Source of the DNA: Lumnitzera littorea
Taxonomy: Eukaryota > Streptophyta > Magnoliopsida > Myrtales > Combretaceae
Length of the DNA: 64,000 nt
Assembly: GCA_024138015.1 (NCBI GenBank)
Contig: JAMXBB010000008.1
Span: 7,477,390-7,541,389, forward strand
Reading direction: 5' to 3'
Part shown: positions 31,559-43,569 of the stretch, piece by piece
How positions within the stretch are numbered: the first letter of the stretch is position 1
How the letters are laid out: each line of letters opens with the position of its first letter
Notes under the pieces: generated by a model
Databases searched by the model: none
Seen by the model: only the letters and a program-made list of their open reading frames with translations
Told to the model about the DNA's origin: nothing
Position numbers and translations under genes: made by a program

Positions 31559-32151
31559 TCATTTGCATGATAAGGACTTTAATACCTTAGCGGACACATC
31601 AATTTCCATTGTGCAATTCATACTGGTGGACTTCTTCTTCTTAAATATAAACATTAATTCCATCTTTCCATCCATTGTTCCGTGGCTACTCAATGTTAAG
31701 ACCCCAGACCTCAACTCATTACCAAGATTCGAATCGACACTCAACGTAGCAGAAGACAAGTCACATTAACATCTATTTTCTTTGTAGATTTGAAATTAGC
31801 CTTGCTCTTTGGAATGTCCAATATCCCAACTTGAACACCCACAGTAGTGGCATCATACTTATAAGGACCAAAGTTCGTGTTCTTCACTTTGATTGGAGCA
31901 ACGAAACTCATGTCAAATGAAGATGTTTGAGTGTTTGTTGTTAGGGTTTGAATCTCGAAAGAGCTTATTCTGAACTTGGGTTTGTGCACATGCATCACAA
32001 CAAGTACAAAGACCAAAATCACATTGGTTTGAAACACAGCGAAAGCAGCGATATAAGCTGCCCACTTCATCCTCTTCTGTCGCTTCTTCTCCTTCATTTG
32101 CAAGGACTCTTCATTGCCTGTTGGGTACACCTGCTGGATTTTTTCTGCCAT
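31559..32151 (-). pseudogene. LEA-2 / NDR1-HIN1-like copy 4, frameshifted
   Basis: Closest to the gene at 45,358-45,966. The first 129 or so codons (MAEKIQQVYP... through STKKIDVNVT) are in one frame. A single missing base in an AAA run (about 31,758) then shifts to a second frame carrying the rest (SSATLSVDSNLG ... SLSCK). A 15-base in-frame deletion near 31,838-31,845 removes five residues (NFTCG in the paralog) and with them an N-glycosylation sequon. Transmembrane helix and LEA-2 blocks are otherwise intact. TATA box TATAAATACC at about 32,282-32,293 on the minus strand. It is either a young pseudogene or, for the one-base gap only, a sequencing error in a homopolymer; the 15-base deletion is real if the read is right. 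Confidence 0.85.
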
Positions 32152-34384
32152 ATTACAATCTAGGTAACCTTAATTGATGAAACGGAACAAAGAAATAGAA
32201 CTATATTTCACTTTCTGCTCTTATTTTTTCATTTATTAATGGTGAGTGGGTTGGCTGTGATTTTTGAGATGTGGGTTTACTGGTATTTATACGTTTAGGG
32301 ACAATATTATTTCAATTCTGGACATTGGAGATACTTTCCTGGAAACATATATATATATTCTATCTAAAACACGTAGTTTATACTTTACAGTTTATAGGAA
32401 TAATTTGTTGACTCTCTGGATGTCGAGACTTTTGTGAGGGCATTGTCTTGTTACGTTATGTAGATTTGTCCATCGATAGAACGTTCGCTGGGTCCACAAG
32501 AATGACTAGGTTTACACATTCAAAACACATCAGTTGATAAGAGATGGAGGAGCATGTTTCATGTCATTATTATAAATTCATCATTTCAGATTTGAATCAC
32601 TTTCTTTAATGCTGGAGGTGGTACGGCAATTGATTTGTCTGTGAGCAGTTCTATTTTTACTATTTCAATGTCTTTTTTATTTCAATATTTTTATTGCTTA
32701 TAATTTACTTTCACACTTTTCTTAGTTATCCAGAATGATAATCCACATCTACGCTTTCAAATACATAAATGCCAACAAACTTTTGTAGCAACATACGTAA
32801 TCTAGAAATTATATCCATCAAAGCTGAGTATCGACCGAGCCTATCAAATAAAAGTGGCAAAAGTAGGCTTCATTTTCAAATATTTGAAGCTTGCACCAAA
32901 AGAGTAGAGTACAAAGTAATAATAAACATTTACCCATCCCAGTATCTAAAGTCTATACCACTTATACAAAGGCTTTTATATAAGGTACCTAGTAAATTTT
33001 CTACACGTATAAGCAACTGTGTACCCACCTATAAAATATTTTTTAATAAATATAATTGAATTTGACCAAAATCAGGAAAATAAAACCAAGTCAAATCAAT
33101 TTATAACCTATTATTTTAGACAAAAGTTAGTAGGCAATTTAATATTCTAGAGAATATAAATAATCTCTTAAACTTTAATTTAGATGTGGATATATCACTA
33201 TACTTTCCAATATTACATAATAATACTCTAGTTGGTAAACAACTCCAAAAGGTTCGCAAATAACTCCTTGAATTTAGCCTTAGAGTAGAAACACTCCTAC
33301 ATTTATCAAACTATTTTGTTACACCCTAAATCTTGAACTTAATGTATCTTTTTTTGAACTCAAAAAGTAAACGTCCTTTATATTACTAATTTATCAAAAT
33401 TTAAGAAGTCATCTATAACATTTGTGAATTTAGAAATATATTCATATTGATGTTAAATTTTGGAGTTATTTGTAATTTCTCCTTCAACCTTTATTACATC
33501 TTCTATTGAAGTTGATACTTAGTTTATATATATCATCATTTGTTGTTTTTTTTTTTTTAAATTTAAATATGTTTGTAATCGATATGCTTTGTATTTGATA
33601 GTGATATTGATTTTAAATTCAAATATAGTGATTTTAAGTATTAATAGTGATTGTATTATTCGAAGTAAAAGAAAAAAATTATAATTTTTTTACCTTATCT
33701 TAGAACCTATAAATTTCATAGAGGTAAGTTTTAGAATGATTTTAAAGATCATAGATAGTGCTTACAGGGTAGAGTAGGCATCCCTACCTTACTAACATTG
33801 AATCTGTTTCTAGCTTTAATGTTATAGTGTATGTCTGGTGTTTTGTTGGTACAAATTACTCATTACCCTTCATTACTTACCCCTTTGGATTCTTTCCTTA
33901 AGTTCAGAGTATTGAGGTAATTGACATATGTAGATGTGTAACATGTTTGTGATGCAACAACGCCTTACTTGTACTTATCTATGGGTGAAAACATTTTGGC
34001 AAGTTATTGTGCCTTTTAGTCGAAGGCTTGACAACTTTGTTAACATCAAACTATAAGATGTCTAAAAGAATCCGAGTAAATTGCTCTCTTAGAAAAAAAG
34101 GCGAATAACCTAATAGTGACGCTAATGGTAATGACAACAACAACAACGTTAGCTAATGTAGTTAAGGGTTGACCATTGCCTTGAAATCTATTAAACCCTA
34201 TATACTTATATGTCTTTATATATATGTATATTTTTCCTTTTTTATTTTTTATGATTTAAGTGTGTGTATTTATATAAATATATACATGTATATTAGTACT
34301 TTGTTTTTCAAAAAAAAAAATATAGGTCTATAAATATATATATATATATATTGGAAATGACTTGCAATTAAAAAGCATAATATT
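31796..34384. repeat. 2,589-bp segment, first copy of an exact direct repeat
   Basis: Matches 34,386-36,974 at a constant offset of 2,590 with no difference that I could find, including homopolymers and TA runs. It ends exactly at the N. See the finding on false duplication. Confidence 0.92.
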
Positions 34385-34385
34385 N
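34385..34385. other. Single-N assembly join
   Basis: The N separates the two exact copies of the 2,589-bp segment. Confidence 0.9.
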
Positions 34386-34741
34386 TTAGCCTTGCTCTTT
34401 GGAATGTCCAATATCCCAACTTGAACACCCACAGTAGTGGCATCATACTTATAAGGACCAAAGTTCGTGTTCTTCACTTTGATTGGAGCAACGAAACTCA
34501 TGTCAAATGAAGATGTTTGAGTGTTTGTTGTTAGGGTTTGAATCTCGAAAGAGCTTATTCTGAACTTGGGTTTGTGCACATGCATCACAACAAGTACAAA
34601 GACCAAAATCACATTGGTTTGAAACACAGCGAAAGCAGCGATATAAGCTGCCCACTTCATCCTCTTCTGTCGCTTCTTCTCCTTCATTTGCAAGGACTCT
34701 TCATTGCCTGTTGGGTACACCTGCTGGATTTTTTCTGCCAT
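34386..34741 (-). pseudogene. LEA-2 copy 5: N-terminal fragment, probably an assembly artefact
   Basis: Same sequence as 31,796-32,151: start codon, transmembrane helix and LEA-2 domain up to SKA. It is then cut off by the N. It carries the same 15-base deletion as copy 4. Because the whole surrounding 2,589 bases are an exact repeat that starts at the N, this should not be counted as a separate gene. Confidence 0.85.
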
Positions 34742-36974
34742 ATTACAATCTAGGTAACCTTAATTGATGAAACGGAACAAAGAAATAGAACTATATTTCA
34801 CTTTCTGCTCTTATTTTTTCATTTATTAATGGTGAGTGGGTTGGCTGTGATTTTTGAGATGTGGGTTTACTGGTATTTATACGTTTAGGGACAATATTAT
34901 TTCAATTCTGGACATTGGAGATACTTTCCTGGAAACATATATATATATTCTATCTAAAACACGTAGTTTATACTTTACAGTTTATAGGAATAATTTGTTG
35001 ACTCTCTGGATGTCGAGACTTTTGTGAGGGCATTGTCTTGTTACGTTATGTAGATTTGTCCATCGATAGAACGTTCGCTGGGTCCACAAGAATGACTAGG
35101 TTTACACATTCAAAACACATCAGTTGATAAGAGATGGAGGAGCATGTTTCATGTCATTATTATAAATTCATCATTTCAGATTTGAATCACTTTCTTTAAT
35201 GCTGGAGGTGGTACGGCAATTGATTTGTCTGTGAGCAGTTCTATTTTTACTATTTCAATGTCTTTTTTATTTCAATATTTTTATTGCTTATAATTTACTT
35301 TCACACTTTTCTTAGTTATCCAGAATGATAATCCACATCTACGCTTTCAAATACATAAATGCCAACAAACTTTTGTAGCAACATACGTAATCTAGAAATT
35401 ATATCCATCAAAGCTGAGTATCGACCGAGCCTATCAAATAAAAGTGGCAAAAGTAGGCTTCATTTTCAAATATTTGAAGCTTGCACCAAAAGAGTAGAGT
35501 ACAAAGTAATAATAAACATTTACCCATCCCAGTATCTAAAGTCTATACCACTTATACAAAGGCTTTTATATAAGGTACCTAGTAAATTTTCTACACGTAT
35601 AAGCAACTGTGTACCCACCTATAAAATATTTTTTAATAAATATAATTGAATTTGACCAAAATCAGGAAAATAAAACCAAGTCAAATCAATTTATAACCTA
35701 TTATTTTAGACAAAAGTTAGTAGGCAATTTAATATTCTAGAGAATATAAATAATCTCTTAAACTTTAATTTAGATGTGGATATATCACTATACTTTCCAA
35801 TATTACATAATAATACTCTAGTTGGTAAACAACTCCAAAAGGTTCGCAAATAACTCCTTGAATTTAGCCTTAGAGTAGAAACACTCCTACATTTATCAAA
35901 CTATTTTGTTACACCCTAAATCTTGAACTTAATGTATCTTTTTTTGAACTCAAAAAGTAAACGTCCTTTATATTACTAATTTATCAAAATTTAAGAAGTC
36001 ATCTATAACATTTGTGAATTTAGAAATATATTCATATTGATGTTAAATTTTGGAGTTATTTGTAATTTCTCCTTCAACCTTTATTACATCTTCTATTGAA
36101 GTTGATACTTAGTTTATATATATCATCATTTGTTGTTTTTTTTTTTTTAAATTTAAATATGTTTGTAATCGATATGCTTTGTATTTGATAGTGATATTGA
36201 TTTTAAATTCAAATATAGTGATTTTAAGTATTAATAGTGATTGTATTATTCGAAGTAAAAGAAAAAAATTATAATTTTTTTACCTTATCTTAGAACCTAT
36301 AAATTTCATAGAGGTAAGTTTTAGAATGATTTTAAAGATCATAGATAGTGCTTACAGGGTAGAGTAGGCATCCCTACCTTACTAACATTGAATCTGTTTC
36401 TAGCTTTAATGTTATAGTGTATGTCTGGTGTTTTGTTGGTACAAATTACTCATTACCCTTCATTACTTACCCCTTTGGATTCTTTCCTTAAGTTCAGAGT
36501 ATTGAGGTAATTGACATATGTAGATGTGTAACATGTTTGTGATGCAACAACGCCTTACTTGTACTTATCTATGGGTGAAAACATTTTGGCAAGTTATTGT
36601 GCCTTTTAGTCGAAGGCTTGACAACTTTGTTAACATCAAACTATAAGATGTCTAAAAGAATCCGAGTAAATTGCTCTCTTAGAAAAAAAGGCGAATAACC
36701 TAATAGTGACGCTAATGGTAATGACAACAACAACAACGTTAGCTAATGTAGTTAAGGGTTGACCATTGCCTTGAAATCTATTAAACCCTATATACTTATA
36801 TGTCTTTATATATATGTATATTTTTCCTTTTTTATTTTTTATGATTTAAGTGTGTGTATTTATATAAATATATACATGTATATTAGTACTTTGTTTTTCA
36901 AAAAAAAAAATATAGGTCTATAAATATATATATATATATATTGGAAATGACTTGCAATTAAAAAGCATAATATT
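34386..36974. repeat. 2,589-bp segment, second copy of an exact direct repeat
   Basis: Begins at the base after the N with TTAGCCTTGC, inside the LEA-2 reading frame. Ends at AAAGCATAATATT, the same bases that precede the N. Confidence 0.92.
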
Positions 36975-38903
36975 ATTTTTATTTTATTTTATTTTATTTT
37001 TTTATTTAATTATTTTGGTATAATATGTATGTATATATATTAATATCATAGTTTAGCAAAAATATTAAAATTAACAAAACTAGGAATAATCCCCTAAGAA
37101 AGCCCCAAAATCTATCACATTAGCCTAAAAACTTTTTGACTAGAATTATATTTTTATGAAAAAAATTACAATACTTTATTAATTTTAAATAATTATTATA
37201 CTAATAATTAGAATAATTAGTAAATTAGGGTTTAAAGAGGTAAATTGATGAAAATAGGATTAAATGGACTTTTAGGCCCATGAGCAAGGCCCACGTCTTG
37301 ATTTGGTTAGGTAGAAAAGAAGACCTAAAAGTTTTATTTAATTAAATTAAGAACTTAAATTGTAGATTAGTTAGGTCTATTAAGTGAAAAATTGAAAAAC
37401 TTAAAGAAAAGGCCCACTTTGGGCTAATAAACAAAGATTTCAACTCAGGAGTTAAAAGAATAAGAAAATATAAAATTTAGTAAAGTTATTTAGGCTTAAA
37501 CAAAAATCTAGAAAGCCCACTATTCATTAAGGTAAACCCGATATTAGTTTGAGTTCACAACTAACATAAGAAGTCCCATAAAGAACCTTAAAATTTTTAG
37601 CTAGGCTCTATAGAAATAAAATAGGTAAAAGTTAGGCATACATAATTTTAAGCTCATTTAGAAAATTTAGGTAAAGCCTGTTTAACAAAATTACTAAGAA
37701 AAGCCTATAAAAAGTAATTAAAGAATGAATGGGCCCAATATTATAAAATTCATAACTACTTAAGCCTATACTAGAAAATGCAAGTCTCAACTTCCAAAAT
37801 GGACATCATTATATGAAAGTACATTTGAAAATAATAAAGATCGACAATAAGATCATAAAGATCAGATTTAAAATGAAAAAGTTATACGTAATTAATGATT
37901 TAGGGGAAATCAAGGAAGATAAGTAGAATGACTAAGTTATTCAAATAATTTGGACCTATCAATAGACAATTAAGATAAACCTATAAACAAATATCCAAAT
38001 GTAATTGTTTACAAATATATACATATATTTCCTATATAGGAAATAGTAGTGTACAAACATGTTGAAAAATGATATGCTTCCATTCATATAAATGATCAAA
38101 TTTATAAAACGTAGTGACAATAGGATGATAATATGAAAATAATGATAATAAAAATGTTAATAGCAATAATAATCATGATAAAAATTGATGATGTTGATGA
38201 TGGTAATGATAATAACAATAATCAAGAGTCATACATTTATAAGAATTAAAACGAGTACATATATGCATACATACATGATATGCTCATTGGGCTAGAATTC
38301 AAATACCAGGTCATTAAATTAACAATATAATTTTAAGTCTACTATTCAGCTTTAAAAACTTTATTATGTTTAACCTATATCATAACTCTTGGTTACACTA
38401 CTATTATACTCCACTTCTTCTAGGTATTACAATTAAATTATTATATTATATAACAATACGTCATTACAAAAACTACTAATAAGATATTGTATAATATCTA
38501 CTCAGTTGTATGCTGTTACTTACATATTAAAATAATATTTCCTATTTACCACAAGTAAGTAATGTGAAGTATTATTGAAAATGTTAATTAGAATCTACAA
38601 TTGAAGAGTATACTCGAGTAAGATAAGAGTCGACTATGAGAATGTAAAGATAAAAGGTAAAATAAAAATGTTACAAGCGATTCAAAACCTAAGCAGAAAT
38701 GAGAATCATAAGTTGAATAGTTAGCTAATTAGGCTATTTAGCATTACATCTAAATACTCATTAAGTTCTTATTATTTTATTTATTAGGAGATACCGATTA
38801 GGAAGGTAGGCTGCCTGTTGATTGTTACGACTCATAGCGACCTCAATCAAGTGAGTACTTTCGATGACTTTATATTTGTTTTGTACTTATAGTTAGTGTA
38901 CCT

Positions 38904-38946
<43 letters not shown>

Positions 38947-39684
38947 ATTGATGCTTAAGGTTTGGGATATGCATATGGTTGAATGTTACTTATTTGTTGT
39001 GCAAAATGTTGTTTAATATGGTAATTGAAGAATTGGTTGTATGATTAATTACTACATGATTTGGATGGTTTGTTGATATTAGTTGATTACTTAATAATTT
39101 GATTTAATTATATTTAGCTTACTTAAATTAAATGGATCATATATTAACCATACCATACATTACTTATTCTAGCTGTTACCTCACATAAAGGTAAAGAGAG
39201 GCTATGTAGGGTTTGTTTTCATATATTGAATTAAAGTGTTTTAATATGGTGCATTCATACAACATGACCTTACCTTGACAGGCTTACTAGATGTTGGAGA
39301 TACTGATCACCTGGCTATGAGTCAAGTCTTGAGATCTTCTCTGTAGGGTGTGAGTGTGGACTATGGGGGTCATCTCATAGCCAGATGTAGGTTTTAGGTT
39401 TTATTGGACATCGGAAAATGCGGAATTATTTTCTCAAACTTGAAATGTAGAATTTCAAATGGCTAAAAGCCTAAGTGCTAAAATCTAGTTGTAATTAGTG
39501 ACGATGAATCTTTAACCCTTATTTTAAAGGGCGTTAAATCCAAAACTATATGCAACACTTGGTCAACTACATACATTGTCTAACATATTACTTGTTCATG
39601 GATTCATATGTTTGATAACCTATTTGCCAATATAGTAGAAGGGATGTCTTACCAAGTTTGTGTAGCTTACTCCCCAACAGTTTA

Positions 39685-39689
39685 TTTTG
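39685..39689. repeat. Target-site duplication TTTTG, left
   Basis: TTTTG directly before the solo LTR. Its partner is at 42,771-42,775. Confidence 0.85.
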
Positions 39690-42600
39690 TGTTACGTCCT
39701 GAAGCGGTAGAGTTATAACAGTCTCGCCGTGTAAACCATCCTAAGATAGAAGTTGGTCTTACAACCACTATCTTAGACCTGATCTACACAAAACGTCTAC
39801 GACTAATCCGCTTTGAAGTAAACAGTTGTAATTTAAATAAATCATTTATCTAAGAAAATGAGGAAATTTATATATTCACTATAATTTAGTTATTACAATT
39901 ATCGTTTACAATATTTCTCTGTAATATATTTCCTAGTTATTACATTATTCAGAAATGAAAAATAATTCTAAAATAAAAACTTAGACCTTAAAAATATATG
40001 TTTATTCTTCAATATTTTTCCTCACTCCCTAGGATCCAACAGTTGCTAGTTTCGGAGTAGTTGGTTGCCGCTTCTTAGCCAGCACTTATACAACGTCTAT
40101 AGGGATGTGAGCAATTACAGCTCAGTAAGTTAGGATGGAGTACTTAAAACTATACCATAAACACACAATAGGGTTATCAATCAATTTATTACGTTCAATG
40201 CATGTTCAAGCAAATGCCATCGTACGACGTTGTCCGGCCCGTCGTGAGATTAGAGAAATTGCGTCTGCTCTAATCCGAGTTAAGGAGTTGTCGTTAATAC
40301 AACAGCTCACGATCAAACCCAGGCTTGTGCAATGGAGACCTCGCTCCTCCCGCGATTACCTTGGAACTACTGACTTCACCCTCACCGTGAGTTCCCCTCC
40401 TGTCACTTAGTTCGACTGAGGATGAAGAAGGGACCATTATGCAATCTTGCGTTATCCCTTCCGAAGGGGTCGGTATTTGGCCGGAGAGTCCTAAGTTCCC
40501 CTAATGGGTTGCCATGCATGTCCAATTATGATTACTGGTCGTATATTTGATTAGGTCCAGTTTAGGGTGACCAATCATTTCATACACATCATACAATACA
40601 AGATAGAACAATAAATAGAATTATAGCATCACTCATAATCAAGCACATGCACACATTCAACTATATAATAAGTACAACCAAGCATAATCTTAAGCCTCCA
40701 AAATATAGCATCGTATTAATCCCAACTTATCTCAACTCCTCGCTCACTCACTCAAGGTCCGACTTGCTCAGGCCATCGCCGATCATCCCTATAACACAAA
40801 CGTGGTTTCAGTTTTTCATATAACTATTATAGGCTTATTTTATCTTATAATGCTTATTGTTATGTTTTGTTTAGGGTTTAATATGTCTAATTATTTAGAT
40901 CTTAAGTCATTCACAATTATTCTAGGTTTGGGGTTAGGTTTAGGTTCGGTTTCCGCATCGATTTTTAAATTTGGTTCTAGTTCGATTTCTAAGTAGTGTT
41001 TTATACTCTAACCCTAAAAATTCGTTTCAACCCATAATGTGAAATTAATTACATTACTTCTCGATATCCTAAATATCATCATTACCTCTAGTCAGTATTT
41101 TATTTCACCCGGTACACTTAAATCCGTATTAGTGTACCGAATTCGTTCTTGATGTGAGAAATTTTTACATTTTTCATATAATTACATAAATTCAAGTCTT
41201 CTATCGGTTTTATTATATATCCCTATTATTTATATAATATCAATTTTCATCCTAATATTTTCTATTTATTATATTTCCAATAATTACATATTATGTATTA
41301 TTATCTATTATGTATATAATACACTTCTAATATTTCTATCACTCTAATTATCATCTCTAAACATTAATTATCATTTCAAAATGTCTAGATTCATCTTAAA
41401 TAAGATTTTACACTTAATTATCCTAATTGACAAAATTAACTTAAAATGTACTATTTTCCTATATTACTTATTTACTACATAATTAACCTAATAATTACAT
41501 CTAACACCCTAAATGCTACAAGTATCATACTTCATCAAATTTCAATATCCTAAAACATGTACTTATTCACTAAATCAGTAATTAACCATCTAATTACTTT
41601 ATTAGCCCTAAATTACCCATTTTATGCCTCATTTTATGGTCTAAAAATTATCTAAAAATTTTGAAAATGGGCTTCATAGCACTATTCTATGTCATCTAAG
41701 TAGTCTACACAAAAATTTTAGGTTCAAAACTACACTCCTAAGGTCATTTATTTCTAAATCGAAACATACTTGGTTTTGCACAATTTCTTAAGGACCATAT
41801 ATTACGAGATATATTTTTATTAAAATAATATTTTTTCTAAAAACTACATACAAAAATATTTTAGAATAACAAAATTCATAATTTTCTAAGAATATTTACT
41901 ATTTTTAACAAAATTACATAAAATCGGGCTAGAAATCGGACTCACCGATCTGGGTGGCTCCGGCCACTGCTAGCCGCCGTGGCCTTATCGACCAGTCTGG
42001 GCGCTACCACCACTGTGTGGTGGTAGTGGCCGTCCACTCCCAGCCGCTCGTCTGGTGTGGGTTCCCTTTAAAGGCCCTAATTGCATAGTTTTTCTTATTT
42101 TTTTTCTAACCTGAATTTTTTTCTCAATTTTCACCTCTCCCAAATTTTCTTTGATTTCTAACTATCCAAATGAGCTTTTGAATTTTTCTTAATAGTTATA
42201 GAGCTTTAGGGTAATTATTGTGCATTAAATTGGACAAGACATTATCCAAATCTCTTAATTTTTAGCATTTGAGTTGCCTTAATTTAATTGGATGATTTTT
42301 TTCTTATTTTTACCAACTGCCATGACCCAATTCTGGATCATTCCTTATTTTTCTTGATTTTTTCTTAATTAATTATGAATTTTATTTAAGTATTTAGTAT
42401 TATTTTAGCACATTTCGCGTATTTTAAGTAATTATGCGTATTTATAACTACATGTAAATTCATATATAGTACAAATAAATATTCCTAAATATTATTTAGG
42501 TTATTTTATGATTTTTAGTATACATATAATTTATCTCTAGCGATTCGTTAATTATCGGAATGTATTTTATGTATTTTATGTATTTTTGATAAATGACGAG

Positions 42601-42770
42601 TCATATACTTAAAATTTGGAATTTTTATAGTCTTTTATTTTATTGCTAATTTTCTTAAATTCAAACTTACAGGATCATTGTACTAATATTTCTAGCTTTA
42701 CTTAATAATTTAGGCTTGATCGGATCTTTCAGCCGATCGAAACCTTAAGGGACTGGTTGTGGAGCTTACA
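39690..42770 (-). mobile_element. Solo LTR, 3,081 bp
   Basis: On the minus strand it begins TGTAAGCTCC (at 42,770) and ends CGTAACA (at 39,690), so it has the TG..CA ends of an LTR. It is flanked by perfect 5-bp duplications TTTTG. No internal region is present, so it is the product of LTR-LTR recombination. A second copy in the other orientation begins at 62,368. The GC-rich leader block (41,935-42,075) has a perfect 10-bp stem hairpin at 42,004-42,026. A CTGAGCTGTAATTGCTCACA block and the long, GC-islanded layout recall chromovirus (Tekay/Del-like) LTRs; that family name is inference. The TATA position reads TATAACTATT and is decayed. Confidence 0.92.
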
Positions 42771-42775
42771 TTTTG
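42771..42775. repeat. Target-site duplication TTTTG, right
   Basis: Partner of 39,685-39,689. Confidence 0.85.
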
Positions 42776-43200
42776 CAGGTTCATTTAAGCTGAGATTGGG
42801 ATAAGCTTTGAGTTTAGAGTGCAAATTTAAGATATGTAAGAGAAAGTTAGATTTAGTTATAAAATGTACAGTTGGTATCGAAACACTTTATATAGGATGA
42901 GTTTATGTGTTAAGGTTTTATGTCATTTAGTAGTTTTTGTAATTTGTAAAATTAATTTATCCTATCTTATTGTTTAGTAAGGAATACTGATTCTTTGTGG
43001 TTTTAATAAATTGTAAAATATTGGGTATTCATAGTTATTTATATTTTATACTAGGTTACTAGATTTAAAATTAAAAGCCCTAGCGATTAATTAATTAATT
43101 AGAGTTTTGCAATCTTTGACTTATAAGGTGATTCTTATATCATGGATGCATATGTAACATGGTTATTCTAGGTAGTCTTACTAGGCCCTATTTAGGGTCA

Positions 43201-43569
43201 TTGCAAAGGGGATGGAAAGTTGGAATGTTAGGACACTTTTCATTGTTTGGCAATTGAAGTAAAGGAAGAAGGAATGGATTGGGAGAGAATTGTTTTCCTC
43301 AAGCCTACCAAAGACTATCCCCTCTAAATTGGAGAGAATGGAAGGGAATTATTTTGAAATTACTTCATTATCCTCATGATAATAGCATCTTCTAAATTTA
43401 GAGGGACTTGTTTCATATTTTGCTAAAATAAATAGCCAATTTTCCTTTCACTTTCTTCCTTCCTTAAGAAAATAAAGGGAATTTACATTTTTTTTCCCTT
43501 GTTTTTTTTCTCTCTAATTTTCTTTTCTTCTACTTTCATTCCATTCTAATTCTTTCCCTCTTCGCAAAG
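43201..43569. mobile_element. MITE-like element, about 370 bp
   Basis: The left end TTGCAAAGGGGATGGAAAG and the right end (minus strand TTTGCGAAGAGGGAAAGAA) are imperfect inverted repeats, both followed inwards by GGAATG-type purine runs. No coding capacity and no clear target duplication. The superfamily is not assigned. Confidence 0.5.

Larger units (their letters stand above)
36990..43130 (+). mobile_element. Long-LTR fragment, interrupted by a nested solo LTR
   Basis: No coding sequence. Blocks at 38,800-38,885 (GACTCATAGCGACCTCAATC, then AAGTGAGTA) and 39,255-39,375 (ATACAACATGACC ... GAGTCAAGTCTTGAGATC) are collinear with 56,570-56,640 and 56,990-57,090 of the solo LTR at 53,962-57,902. 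GCCCA-rich sequence lies before them, as in the other copies. A 36-base TA microsatellite lies at about 38,908-38,943. The insertion of the 3,081-bp LTR at 39,690 splits it. The continuation restarts at 42,771. Outer ends are estimates; no TSD was found. Confidence 0.6.

Noticed and set aside
40135..40410. 91-codon ORF
   Set aside because: It lies entirely inside the solo LTR 39,690-42,770, on the strand opposite to the LTR, in its leader/U5-like region. It has no recognised domain.
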